From NCBI GenBank assembly GCA_036785325.1, contig JAXIVH010000045.1:1607969-1671968 (forward strand): a stretch of DNA of 64,000 nt, given 5' to 3'. The stretch is from Urophycis tenuis (lineage: Eukaryota > Chordata > Actinopteri > Gadiformes > Phycidae). The position numbers and the translations under genes were made by a program. Every line of letters begins with the position of its first letter. Positions within the stretch are counted from its first letter, which is position 1. Positions 43,138-53,183 of the stretch are shown piece after piece. The notes under the pieces were generated by a model. It did no database searches. It was not told where the DNA came from and worked only from the letters and a program-made list of their open reading frames with translations.

Positions 43138-43470
43138 TGCCTATATGAGATGCTGATGGGGTTTCAGCAGTAAAGGAAGTAAGGGCCGTTTTTGTATAGT
43201 ATGCAATGTTTAAGGTGCTGACAACATGTTTGGAAAACAGGATAAAAAGGGACACACGGGGGATGTGTGGCAGTCACTTTGCAAACCGACTCAGGCTTTG
43301 TGTTGCTTCGCTGCAAGCGATAATAAAGTCTTGATCATTCAAACTGCGGCCTCCCAGAACCCTCTTACTTTTGTTAAGATATGTGCTTTAGCCACCACAA
43401 TACCTGTAACGACTAAAAGTTGAACATTTTATTGGTTGGTTAGTTAAATAGTTCTGTCAGACAAAGTACA
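43138..43470 (+). other. Possible LTR-end remnant between gypsy B and the Tx1 LINE
   Basis: The stretch GCAAGCGATAATAAAGTC, then CAAACTGCGGCCTCCC (about 43313-43360), looks like the poly(A) signal and U5 of a retroviral-type LTR. No second LTR end was found. No coding frame. Confidence 0.35.
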
Positions 43471-43625
43471 ATTGTCACATTTCGGACTTCCGGTTATGGC
43501 GCACTGCTAGGCACACGTGTGGCAGAGAGCTCCCATATGGATTTAATGTAACAGCTATCAGTCAGGTTCTTTAAATTAAGCAACAGTTACTATTTGCCTC
43601 TTAAAGTACAGAAATTACCAATATT

Positions 43626-44487
43626 TTGTCAAAACCAAAAGCCAAAGTTCCAAAACCCACTAAATCAACGGATACCTCCTTGCCGCTAGCAAAGTCAGAA
43701 GACGAAGCTGCTAGCTCTGATCAAATTCTTGATGCTATTCACTCATTGAAGGAGGATTTTACGTCAAGGTTTGATGGATTAATGAGCGCTATCCAGGGAG
43801 TGCAGGGTGAACTCAAGGCACTGTCTGGCCGAGTGACCGAAGCAGAAGATAGGATTAGCACCAATGAAGACGATTTAGCCTCTCAGAAAATGCAGACTGC
43901 TATTATGAAAACGGCTATGGAGGAGCTAGTACTAAAGGTGGATGACTTAGAAAATCGTGCACGCCGCTCGAATCTTCGGTTGGTGGGTCTGCCTGAGTCA
44001 ACAGAAGGAGGTGATATGTGTGCTTTTTTGGAAAAATGGATTCCTGAAATGCTTGGTGAACCAAACTTTCCGGGGCCAGTGGTTATAGAAAGGGCGTATA
44101 GGGTCGGTACAACGAACAACGAGGTGAACTCGCAAGTCACTGTGCGACCTAGAGTGGTGGTGATGAAGTTCCTGAATTACGCAGACAAAGTCCGGGTTAT
44201 GAAAGCTGCCAGGGCCAAGGGGAAAAATACTGATCGACGATAAGAAGGTTATGTTTTTTCCCAACGTTTCTGCTGACCTGCTTAAACGGAGAAAAGTCTT
44301 TGATACGGCGAAGAAAGAACTTTCCTCCCTCTCTATGCGCGGAATGTGTTATGGAATAATCCACCCTGCTACTCTTCTGGTGACGGTTAAAGGAAGACGG
44401 CATGCTTTCGACACAGCATTGAAAGCAGAGGCTTTTGTGCGAAAATTAAAATCTGAAGCAAGTGCAACAACAGTGGACTCTGAATAG
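43626..44487 (+). pseudogene. L1-type ORF1 (coiled coil, RRM-like), frameshifted
   Basis: The expected initiator is TTG at 43626 (TTG TCA AAA CCA), so the start codon seems mutated. Residues about 30-110 are a heptad-rich coiled coil (ILDAIHSLKEDF, VTEAEDRISTNE). Residues about 115-200 are the RRM-like block of L1 ORF1 (LENRARRSNLRLVGLPE, VIERAYRVG). After the run GGGGAAAAA at 44219 the frame shifts. The C-terminal domain continues in another frame to 44487 (VMFFPNVSADLLKRR). ORF1 proteins bind the LINE RNA. Confidence 0.8.
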
Positions 44488-44931
44488 CGTGGTAAAGGCG
44501 GACGCAATACAGGTAATATTTCTCTGGACTGATTAGAGAATGCGGACGCCTTTAGGCTTCAGTTAACTATTTGTGGACTGTTAAATGCTGTGTCAACTCT
44601 TTATGGCAAAGTAGCTGTCTGATTGCAACATACTATTATGTTCAAGTTTAATATTCTGTGTGGGGCTCTGTCATGTTCGCCAGGCATGCTGTTCCTCTTT
44701 ATGCGGGCATGGTGGACCAGCTTAGCTCCATAGTCAGGCTCTGTTTAGTAGCCTATTGGAGGTGTGGATCAGGGGAGGGGTGTGTGTATTTCATTTGGGG
44801 AAATACACCTTGTTATGTTGATTTTTATGTTTTAAGGCACATATTCGTTTATTTTGCATTTTATTAAGTTTCCTTTTTGTACATTACTCAATAAACAGTT
44901 CCAACATACATTTACATTATAGTGTCATAGT

Positions 44932-47900
44932 ATGTTATCTGAACTTCAGTTCACCTCTTGGAATGTCAGAGGTTTAAAAAAACTTGTCAAGCTCAAGCAA
45001 GTAATGAGTAGGATTAAACAGTTGAAAGCTAAAATAGTCTTTCTGCAGGAGACGCATCTTACTCCTGAAGATGTAGTGAAGGTGAGGAGGAGATGGCCTG
45101 GCCGGGTATTCTCAGCCTCTTTTAGTTCCCATGCACGTGGGGTGATCACTCTAATACATAATTCACTACCATGTCACCTCATCGATGTTGAGGAAGATCG
45201 ATTTGGCAGATACCTTCTTATCCAATGTGAAATTCTTTCAGTCAAGTTAAATCTTGTCAATTTATATGGACCCAATGACGACAACCCCTCATTTTTCAGA
45301 AACCTATTTCTGTCAGTGGCTGATTTACCTGGAAACTGCATCATAGGTGGAGATTTTAACTGCACCCTCCAGCCTGATATTGATAGATCTACAGGGATAG
45401 ATGCCTCCCATTCTCAGTCAAGGAAGGAATTGTTGCAGTTTATTGGAGAGATTAACTTAATTGATGTATGGAGGAAAACTCACCCTAAGCAGTCAACCTT
45501 CTCATGTTATTCTGCCACCTGTCAGACATTCTCCAGAATTGACTACTTTCTGGTCTCTGCTTCTCTAGCATCCATAATCCCCAGTAGCTGGTATGATAGC
45601 ATCATCATTTCAGACCATGCTTCAGTTTCATTTAGTTTGAACATGCCACAGCCTCTGAATAAGCCCACAGGGTGGCGCCTTCAGTCATTTTGGCTTAAAG
45701 ACTCAGAATTTATGTAGTTTGTTGGGGCACAAATTGACTTTTACTTTGAAACTAATACAACCCAAACGTCAGCTTCTATACGGTGGGAAGCATTTAAAGC
45801 CTTCCTGAGAGGACAGATGATAAGTTACACAAGTTATCAGCATAAATCCTGGAGGTTGGAAATGGAGCAATTAGAAAAAAAGATAAAGGATATTGAAACA
45901 GACCATTTTTAAACTCCCTCTCAACAGTCATTTAAGGAACTTAATGGACTCAGAGCTAAATATAATGTTCTGTCTGTGAATAAGGCAACTAAAAGCCTGC
46001 TGAAACTGAAACAGTCCTATTATGAACAAGGGGAAAAGGCTAGTAAGCTTCTAGCTTGGCGTATTAGACAATCTGAAACTGAAAGAACAATAAATACAAT
46101 TCAGTTGGATGATGGTGCGGAGTCTAGTGACCCAAAGGAAATTAATAATGCCTTTTTAGGCTTCTACCGGAACTTGTACAGCACAGATCATTCAAACTCA
46201 ATTTTACAAAAACAAAAGGAATTTTTGGATCTGTTAAACATTAATCCTCTTGAAGAGAATTTGTTGGCTGACTTAGACCTGGACATAATCATTGAGGAGT
46301 TGTCTGCAGCCATCGGTACAATGAAAGGGGGAAAGTCACCAGGCCCAGATGGGATTCCCATCGAAATTTATAAAACATTTCAGGATGCACTAATACCACC
46401 TTTGCTTGAAATGTATGAAGAGTCTTTGGAGAGTGAGTCCCTCCCCTCCTCGCTAAAAATGGCAATAATTACGCTGTTATTAAAGCCAGGGAAAGCATCT
46501 ACCTTATGTGGATCATACAGACCAATCTCACTCCTCAATAATGATCTTAAAGTTTTGTGTAAGGTATTGGCTAGACGGTTAGATATACTTCTGCCACAAA
46601 TGGTGAACCCTGACCAGAGCGGCTTTGTGATGGGGCGACAGGGCTTTCACAATATACGACGTGTTCTTAATATTGTTTTTGAGAAAAGTGGATGTATGGA
46701 CACTGCTATTTTGTCATTGGATGCCGAGAAGGCCTTTGACAAGGTAGAGTGGTACTACCTGTTTGAGGTCCTTCAAAGATATGGCATTAAGGGGAAATTT
46801 CTCAACTGGATCAAGCTTCTTTATTCTAACCCTCAGGCTAAAGTTTTAACAAATGGTCTGTCTTCAGCTCCTTTCAAGTTGTATAGGGGCACAAGACAGG
46901 GTTGCCCCCTGTCTCCATTGTTATTTACCTTGGCAATTGAACCACTTGCCATGGCAATTAGGAAGAGTGATAATTTCAAAGGCATAACTATAGGATATAT
47001 GGAACATCGTATAGCCTTGTATGCGGATGATGTAATTTTATTTTGCTCCAATTTAAAACAGACCTTACCTTCTTTACTTGACTTAACAAATTTCTTTGGT
47101 AGCTTTGCATGTTATAAAATCAATTACTCCAAATCGGAAATAATGTTTGAAAGGGAAAGACTACACCCTCCAATCCACACTCCATTTACGAACTCCCTAA
47201 AAGGTTTCTCTTACCTAGGTGTGAAGATAGCCCCTATCATTGACAAAATTGTGCCTAATAACTACAATTCCTTAACTGATAAGGTTACTCACCTTATAAA
47301 TAGATGGACAAATTTACCGATCTCTATGATTGGGTGAATAAATGTTTTGAAAATGTCTATCCTACCTAAATATTTGTACTTGTTCCAGTCTATTCCACTT
47401 GCTCCCCCTCCTTCACTCTTTAATTTACTTAAAAAGCTTTTCTCAAACTGTATTTGGAATAACAAGCGCCCCAGACTCAGACTTTCCCTATTGTACTTGC
47501 CATATGATAGAGGTGGTCTACAACTTCCTAATCTAGAATGGTATTACTGGGCAGCTCAAATTAGAGCAGCAATGTTTTATTTTGAGAGTAACCTTCCTCC
47601 AGCCTGGGTTTTAATAGAATCTCATTTAGTTAACATTCCTTTAAACCTTTATATATACTCTGCAAACAAACAAAAACTAATTAAACATACTAATAACCCG
47701 TTTCTCAAAAATTATCTAATGGTTTGGCAGAACGCTCTTGCATATCTGGGAGAAACTAATAAACTATATCAATTTTCTCAAATTTTTGGTAATGATGACT
47801 TCATACCTGGTAGAGCGGATTCAGGGATCAAAATCTGGGCTTCTAAGGGTATAGCCAAAATAGCTGACCTCTACAATGATAACTTGGTTCTTATGTCATT

Positions 47901-48727
47901 TGAAGAGCTCAAGTCAAAATATGGGATTCCTGCGAAGCACTTTTTAAAATATTTGCAACTAAGGAGCTTCATCCTCTCCAAACTGAGCAATAGTATGAAA
48001 CCTCCTCCCCTATCTTCCCTAGAAGACTACACTTTGGCTTTTTTACATGCCAGGGGCCAGATTTCATTGTTGTATAAGCTGTTTGTAAGTAAGTCTAAGG
48101 AGTCATCTGAACGCTTACTACAAGCGTGGAGATCAGATTTGGATTTAACAGACGATTTAGCAGAGGAGGAATGGTCAGATGCGTGTCTCAGGGCTCAGAC
48201 CCAATCTATCAATACAAACTCAAAACTACTGCAGTATAAATGGCTTACTAGATTGTATATAACTCAAATTGCACCGCTTTAATCCCAACATACCTGACAC
48301 TAGCCTCAAATGTAACGACCAAAAGGGCACCTTATTTCATTGTATCTGGGAATGTCCACAGATACTATCATTTTGGAGGAGAGTGTTAGACCTGGCTAGG
48401 CAAATCATTGGTGAGGAAGTTCCTCTTGATCCTAAATTATGCAAATTAAATCTCTACCCAGAGGGCTTCATTACCACCCAAAGAGTAAGGTCTTTGCTGG
48501 ATATTTGTTTCTTAGAAGCCAAACGATGTATTGCTTGCTCTTGGAAATCAGACACACCTTGTACCAAAGCACAATGGTTGAGGGGACTGACCTTTTATTT
48601 TGCTTTAGAGAAGATAAGCTACTCAACAAAGAACAAACTTGACAAGTTTTGGAAAATATGGAATATTTTCTACAATTTCCTTGAGAATAACAATATGGAT
48701 GTAGATGGTTGGATGGATGACAAATAG
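44932..48727 (+). pseudogene. L1/Tx1 ORF2 (endonuclease and reverse transcriptase), three nonsense codons and a frameshift
   Basis: The same frame runs from ATG 44932 to 48282. The endonuclease comes first (FTSWNVRGLKK, FLQETHL, IIGGDFNCTL, ISDHASVS). Stops follow: TAG 45715, TAA 45910 and TGA 47335. The reverse transcriptase lies between (GKSPGPDGIPIEIYK, LSLDAEKAFDKVEW, GTRQGCPLSPLLF, LYADDVILF at about 47017). The TGA at 47335 sits where related proteins have Arg (IGRINV), so it is probably a CGA to TGA CpG transition. Near 48275 the frame slips and the Cys-rich tail (CNDQKGTLFHCIWECP) runs to 48727. Confidence 0.88.
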
Positions 48728-48950
48728 GACTAAGTTGTGCATATTATTATTATTTTATTATTATTATATATATATTTTCAGTTTTGTTTTTGTCTTGTCT
48801 TTATTTTGAAGTGTACTCTTTTCTGTTTCCATTGCTTCTTTATAATGTGCCTTACTGTGTGCTATTGTGCTGTTTTGTATTGTTCTGTTTATTTGTAAAA
48901 TGAACAAAATCCATAATAAATAAATGTTTTAAAAAAAATTGTCACATTTC

Positions 48951-49124
48951 CTGGTGGCTGAAAATATGTTCTATATATAAGTTTTATTTCCATTTTTGCT
49001 TTGTGTAATAAATATATTTTTTAAATGTGTTATGTGAGTATGTTTGCTACTAGCTGTATTTGCAGATAATAACCATACATAAAAAAGAAAGCAATCAGTA
49101 CTGGGGCAATGTCCAATTATATTC
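48951..49124. other. Spacer inside Kolobok
   Basis: AT-rich, no feature recognised. Confidence 0.35.
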
Positions 49125-50240
49125 AAGATTCAAGATTCAAGAGACTTTATTCATCCCGAGGGAAATTATTGTGCAACAGATCAAAACAAAGAAGGAAAAG
49201 AAATATACACAAAATAAAATATACCCTAATATAACCAATAAACAACAATATAACAATAAACTAGAGTAACTTATAAACCAACTAACTAAAAAAAACCAAC
49301 TAGCCGACATTTGGTTATATTAGCTTATACTTAGTTACTCTAACTTAAATATAAGCTAATATATAGCAGTACAAACTATAATAAAAACTAATAAATATAT
49401 AAATATATCACAGTGAGTGTTTATGGAGATGAGATAGTTCACCGTACCGCTACAATAACTATGTAGGTGTATATAATATACAGCAATACGTATAGGTCCC
49501 ATAGCAGTACAGTCAAATGAATCAACTGAGTATTAAATAAAGTGACTAAATAAATAAAGTGAATAAAGTGACTTAATAAGGTGACGGTGCATTTAGATGA
49601 TGTGAGGTCCTCTAACGCCTGAAGTAGATGAGTTATAGAGTCTGATGGCCACAGGAAGAAAGGACTTCCTGTGGCGTTCTGTGGTACACCGGGGTAGAAT
49701 GAGTCTATTGCTGAAGGCACTGCGGTATGAGGTCAGCACCTGGTGGAGAGGGTGAGCGTTGTTGTCTAGGATACTACGCAACTTGCGCAGCATTCTCCTC
49801 TCAGACACCACCAACAAAGAGTCCAGTTGGACCCCCAGGACGGAGCCAGCCTTCGTGACGATCCTGCTGATCTTGTTGGCATCTGCTGACCTCAGCCTGC
49901 TTCCCCAGCACGCGACCCCAAAGAAGATGGTACTGGCTACCACCGACTGGTAGAAAATCTTTAGCATGGTGTTACAGACGTTGAAGGACCGGAGCCTCCT
50001 CAGGAAATAAAGTCGGCTCTGGCCTTTCTTATACACAGCCTCAGTGTTCTTGGCCCAGTCCAGTTTATTTTCCAGGTGAACACCCAGGTATTTGTAATCC
50101 TGGACAACGTCGACAGTCACCCCCTTGATGGAAATGGGTGTGGGGGTAGATTTCCACCTCCGGAAATCAACCACCAACTCCTTCATCTTGTTGGTGTTGA
50201 GCTGCAGATGGAGTGTAAGGCTATTGGTAAAAAAAAAAAA
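49125..50240 (-). pseudogene. LINE 3' half (Rex1/Babar- or L2-like RT end), 5'-truncated
   Basis: On the minus strand a frame from about 50250 to 49593 reads NTNKMKELVVDFRR, then YKYLGVHLENKLDW, LYFLRRLRSFNVCN, ACWGSRL and RLILPRCTTERHRKSFLP. This is the thumb and tail of a fish LINE reverse transcriptase. The 3' UTR ends in GAATAAAGTCTCTTGAATC with TTGAATC repeats at about 49125-49140. The catalytic palm and the endonuclease are absent. Confidence 0.75.
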
Positions 50241-50762
50241 AAAACCTAAGAAATAAAACATACGGCTCTATTCCCCATAGCTGTAAAGGCCCATGGTCAG
50301 CTCTGTAGATGTTGAATGCTTTTTGGAAAGTGTAAACATTCAGGCACGCTGGATGTAAACCTGGATGACCAATCATACATTGGGGCATTTCCTCCAGCTG
50401 CTGCAGACATCATGTGACCTAATGTGACCTAATTTAGTGAGTGCTATGCTAGCATATCTGTAAATAACTGTGCTATGGTAGGACAGTGGCTAGCATATGT
50501 AAATAAGTGAGTGCTATGGTCGCATAGTTGGTAACTGTAGGGCTAAATAAATGTAGCTAATGAATGTTACCTGTGGAATCTCCTGGTAGCATATACTCTT
50601 AGCCTCAGTTGGCATTGCCCCACAATTTCTACAAGTGCACATATATGATAAAAGAAAAAAGCTATTTGAGTGTTGTGAGCTTTGTAATGTTTAAAATGCA
50701 AGAAAATATTATATATTGTAAAGAGATGGCATTATGTTTAAAAAAATAAGGAACGTTAGGCT
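50241..50762. other. Kolobok remnant without recognised genes
   Basis: Includes a short A run (50229-50246) next to the LINE fragment, which may be a target-side or tail feature. No frame of note. Confidence 0.35.
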
Positions 50763-51042
50763 TAGGGTTGCCAACCATCCCGGATTGTGCGGGACGTCCC
50801 GTATTTCGGGAGGTGCTGATTTGTCCCGTACGGGACAGCTCCTTTCCCGCATTTCCATCACAGCCTCGTCGGCCTTGTCAAGTTGTCAATGGCCATAGTA
50901 GGCTACTAAACCAAATAATATTTAAACCAAATAATGACATTCTAGAGGGGAGCTTTGCTGTAAACGCGCCAAACTCACGCACACACGTGCACACCTGGAA
51001 CAAAGTGTCCTGCATTTGGTGTTGAGAAAGTTGGCAACCCTA
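50763..51042. mobile_element. hAT-type MITE (280 bp)
   Basis: Ends TAGGGTTGCCAAC and the inverse GTTGGCAACCCTA. The 8-base flanks GTTAGGCT (50755-50762) and TTTAGGCT (51043-51050) match at seven positions. No coding capacity. The interior repeats CCCGGA/TCCCGTACGGGA-type palindromes. Confidence 0.8.
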
Positions 51043-51133
51043 TTTAGGCTACATCGTAACAGACTGTAGGCTGACAACTAAAGAGAGATGGTGATGACAA
51101 AAACAAACAAGTTGATTTAAAAAGTTGACTAAC

Positions 51134-51231
51134 CATTCAGAAACCACTTGCTGCATTTGTGGTGTTAGTGCTGGTGGCTCCTCTTCCTCTTGCTCTCTGC
51201 TCTCCTCTGGGTCCGACTCGGGGTCAAACAT
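51134..51231 (-). CDS. First exon of a second Kolobok-borne gene (acidic N-terminus)
   Basis: On the minus strand ATG 51231 starts an acidic peptide (MFDPESDPEESREQEEEEPP) ending VSEW at a GTTAGT donor (51133). It lies 145 bases inside the right Kolobok end and reads inward. Acidic leaders followed by a W-C-x-C-G-x-C motif occur in fish P2RX7-C-terminus-like proteins as I recall them, which could make this the start of such a gene. The downstream exons are not found because later insertions or deletions removed them. Function unknown. Confidence 0.4.
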
Positions 51232-51379
51232 ATAACATATACTGCAACTGGCAAGAATAAAGCTGGTGAAGTCTCTTTATGTGAGAGTGATTTTGTGCAA
51301 AGAACTTCATGAACATGTTTTGTATAGCCCATAGACCAATCTAACTTGCTTAAAAACAGGTATAATATGTCCCCTTTAA

Positions 51380-51547
51380 GCGCACTGCACAGTGTGCCGG
51401 CATGCTTTTTCCGTAGCCCATGGTGGACTGACGGACCTGAAACAACATGCTTACAGTGGTGGGCACATGCGAAGCATAAGGGACAACAAAACTAGGGGAA
51501 CCCTAGACCAATTTGTTGTCCACCAGGCAACGCCAGATGCAGATATG
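51380..51547 (+). pseudogene. hAT-like zinc-finger gene, exon 1 (right half)
   Basis: Directly after the right TTAA the frame gives a zinc finger: CTVCRHAFSVAHGG, then DLKQHAYSGGHM (C2H2-like spacing). A Ser/Lys-rich linker follows and ends at ATG|GTATGT (donor 51548). It continues, phase 0, in the exon at 53184. In related fish proteins the sequence left of the Kolobok insertion directly precedes this finger, which supports one split exon. Confidence 0.6.
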
Positions 51548-51550
51548 GTA

Positions 51551-51833
51551 TGTAAAGAACAAATTTTTATTTTTTTATTTTTAATATGGGAAAGTAGCAA
51601 GTGCAATGGATGTCAGCATTGTATGGACAAAGATATTGTATTGTTTTTTTCAAGTACAATTGATAGACAAGTACATTAAATAGATAAATAATACATACAA
51701 TTAATATAGATGAATAATAATATACTGTATACACACATATATACAACCTTACACATTTCTTACAAGTTCAAACAGATAGAGATAGATATAACATGCATCA
51801 TTTTTACTGTACAGGCAGTTGATATACTACACA
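51551..51833. other. AT-rich intron of the hAT-like gene
   Basis: Low-complexity ATA/TAT-rich sequence without recognised elements. Confidence 0.4.
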
Positions 51834-51850
51834 AACTATACATATCCATC

Positions 51851-52759
51851 TGTGACGGCCGGCCCTGCGGCCGCACATTGATAAAAGGCAAAGCACCACT
51901 TCTACTCTCTTTCTACTCTCTTCACATTTGGCATTCATTAACATTACACAGTATTTTATTTAGTTACCATCACAATCATCCTGCATACACGCTACACAAC
52001 ATACATGCGAGACATTAAACAAACAAACAATTAACACGCAACACCGTTTTCTCAGTTTTACACTTTATTTTGCGGTTCACACTTAAGTTACAGCTAGGTG
52101 CATAGTTTGTTTAATTTGTGATTCTGTTACTTACATTTTGTCTTTCTGAGTTTATTTAAGTTACTGTGGTGTTGGTGGAGAGAGACCCTGGCGTGGAGCA
52201 GCCGCAGCTCCCAACTTCCTCCTGACGTCATCCGGGCAAAGGGCTACCTGTTGGTAGCACTTCACATTAAGAGTCCGGTGGCATGATCCAAGTCCTTGGG
52301 AACGTCAGGGGGGAATAGGAAGTTTATTGTTATTTGAAGGCATTTGTTTAGTTGTTAGAGAAGGGAATTAGAATCATTTTGCTTTAGAAAATATTGGTTA
52401 CTTACATTTGTCTTTATTTTATTTGGCCTTTGTCCGTGTCTTGTGAAGTGGTTACATAGTAGTTAGTCTTCGTCTGCCCTCTATGTCTTGGTGGGCTGGT
52501 CAGCAAAGTATATGTAACCCTTCAGTGTTTCATTTGGGAGGTTGGTTCTTTTGAGTTCAGTCATGCTTTGTTCTGCTCCTTAATTTACTTTCAGTTATGT
52601 TATTTTTGACCTCTTTTATAGGCCTAGAACTCTTTGGTTGAATGTAGTCTTTATTTTCATTTTGTTTCCTGACGTTTGAGTGCAGAAGAAAAAATAAATA
52701 AATCTTAACTTGGACTTGGAAACACTGTCTCTCTCTCTGCTTGCCGCCGGTTTCCCACA
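51851..52759. mobile_element. Solo LTR (909 bp) inserted in a SINE tail
   Basis: Starts TGTGACGGCCGG and ends TTTCCCACA (TG...CA). It is flanked by CCATC at 51846-51850 and 52760-52764, a 5-bp target duplication. AATAAATAAA at about 52692 fits a poly(A) signal near the LTR 3' end. No internal region or second LTR is present. The superfamily (gypsy, BEL or ERV) is not resolved. Confidence 0.75.
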
Positions 52760-53137
52760 CCATCCATCCATTATCGTAACCGCTTATCCTCTACGAGGGT
52801 CGCGGGGGGGCTGGAGCCAATCCCAGCTGCAACGGGCGAGAGGCGGGGTACACCCTGGACAGGTCACCAGCCTATCACAGGGCTAACATACGTAGACAAA
52901 CAACCATTCACACTCAAATACACACCTATGGTCAATTTAGAGACACCAATTAACCTAATCCCCAACCTGCATGTTTTTGGTCTGTGGGAGGAAGCCGGAG
53001 TACCCGGAGAGAACCCACGCAAGCACGGGGAGAACATGCAAACTCCACACAGAAAGGTCCCGGGTCCCAGGTGGATTCAAACCCAGAACCCTCTTGCTGT
53101 GAGGCGACAGTGCTAACCACTGCACCACCGTGCCGCC
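52760..53137 (-). mobile_element. tRNA-derived SINE (DANA/Mermaid-like) with 12-bp target duplication
   Basis: On the minus strand from 53137 it reads GGCGGCACGGTGG, with a pol III A box (TGGTGCAGTGGTTAGCAC) and B box (GGGTTTGAATCC). The conserved core GTTTGCATGTTCTCCCCGTG follows, and the tail is GGATAAGCGGTTACGATAATGG then (ATGG)n. AACTATACATAT at 53138-53149 recurs at 51834-51845, beyond the solo LTR, so the LTR was inserted in the SINE's own tail. The last part of the tail matches the 3' end of the Rex3-like LINEs of this window. Confidence 0.85.
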
Positions 53138-53183
53138 AACTATACATATATGCAGTAAAAAAAAAAAAAAATCAAATTTACAG

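Larger units (their letters stand above)
43484..48937 (+). mobile_element. Full-length Tx1-type L1 LINE with 14-bp target duplication
   Basis: AATTGTCACATTTC occurs immediately left (43470-43483) and right (48937-48950, after an A run) of the element. It has a short 5' UTR, ORF1, ORF2 and a 3' UTR with AATAAATAAA before poly(A). The 5.45-kb length and two-ORF design fit Tx1/L1. It lies inside the Kolobok element. ORF1 and ORF2 are both damaged. Confidence 0.88.
35465..51375. mobile_element. Kolobok-type DNA transposon (TTAA duplication), carrying nested insertions
   Basis: Termini AGGGGACATATTA (35465-35477) and its exact inverse (51363-51375) are flanked on both sides by TTAA (35461-35464 and 51376-51379). 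TTAA duplication plus a THAP-domain protein define Kolobok. Removing gypsy copy B, the Tx1 LINE, the LINE fragment at 49125 and the MITE at 50763 leaves about 3.5 kb. The left gene (THAP/transposase) reads inward on plus, and an exon at the right end reads inward on minus. No catalytic DDE core was found, so the copy is internally deleted. Confidence 0.8.

Noticed and set aside
43226..43423. Short plus-strand open frame after gypsy copy B
   Set aside because: No similarity is recognised, and it overlaps an LTR-like poly(A)/U5 sequence.
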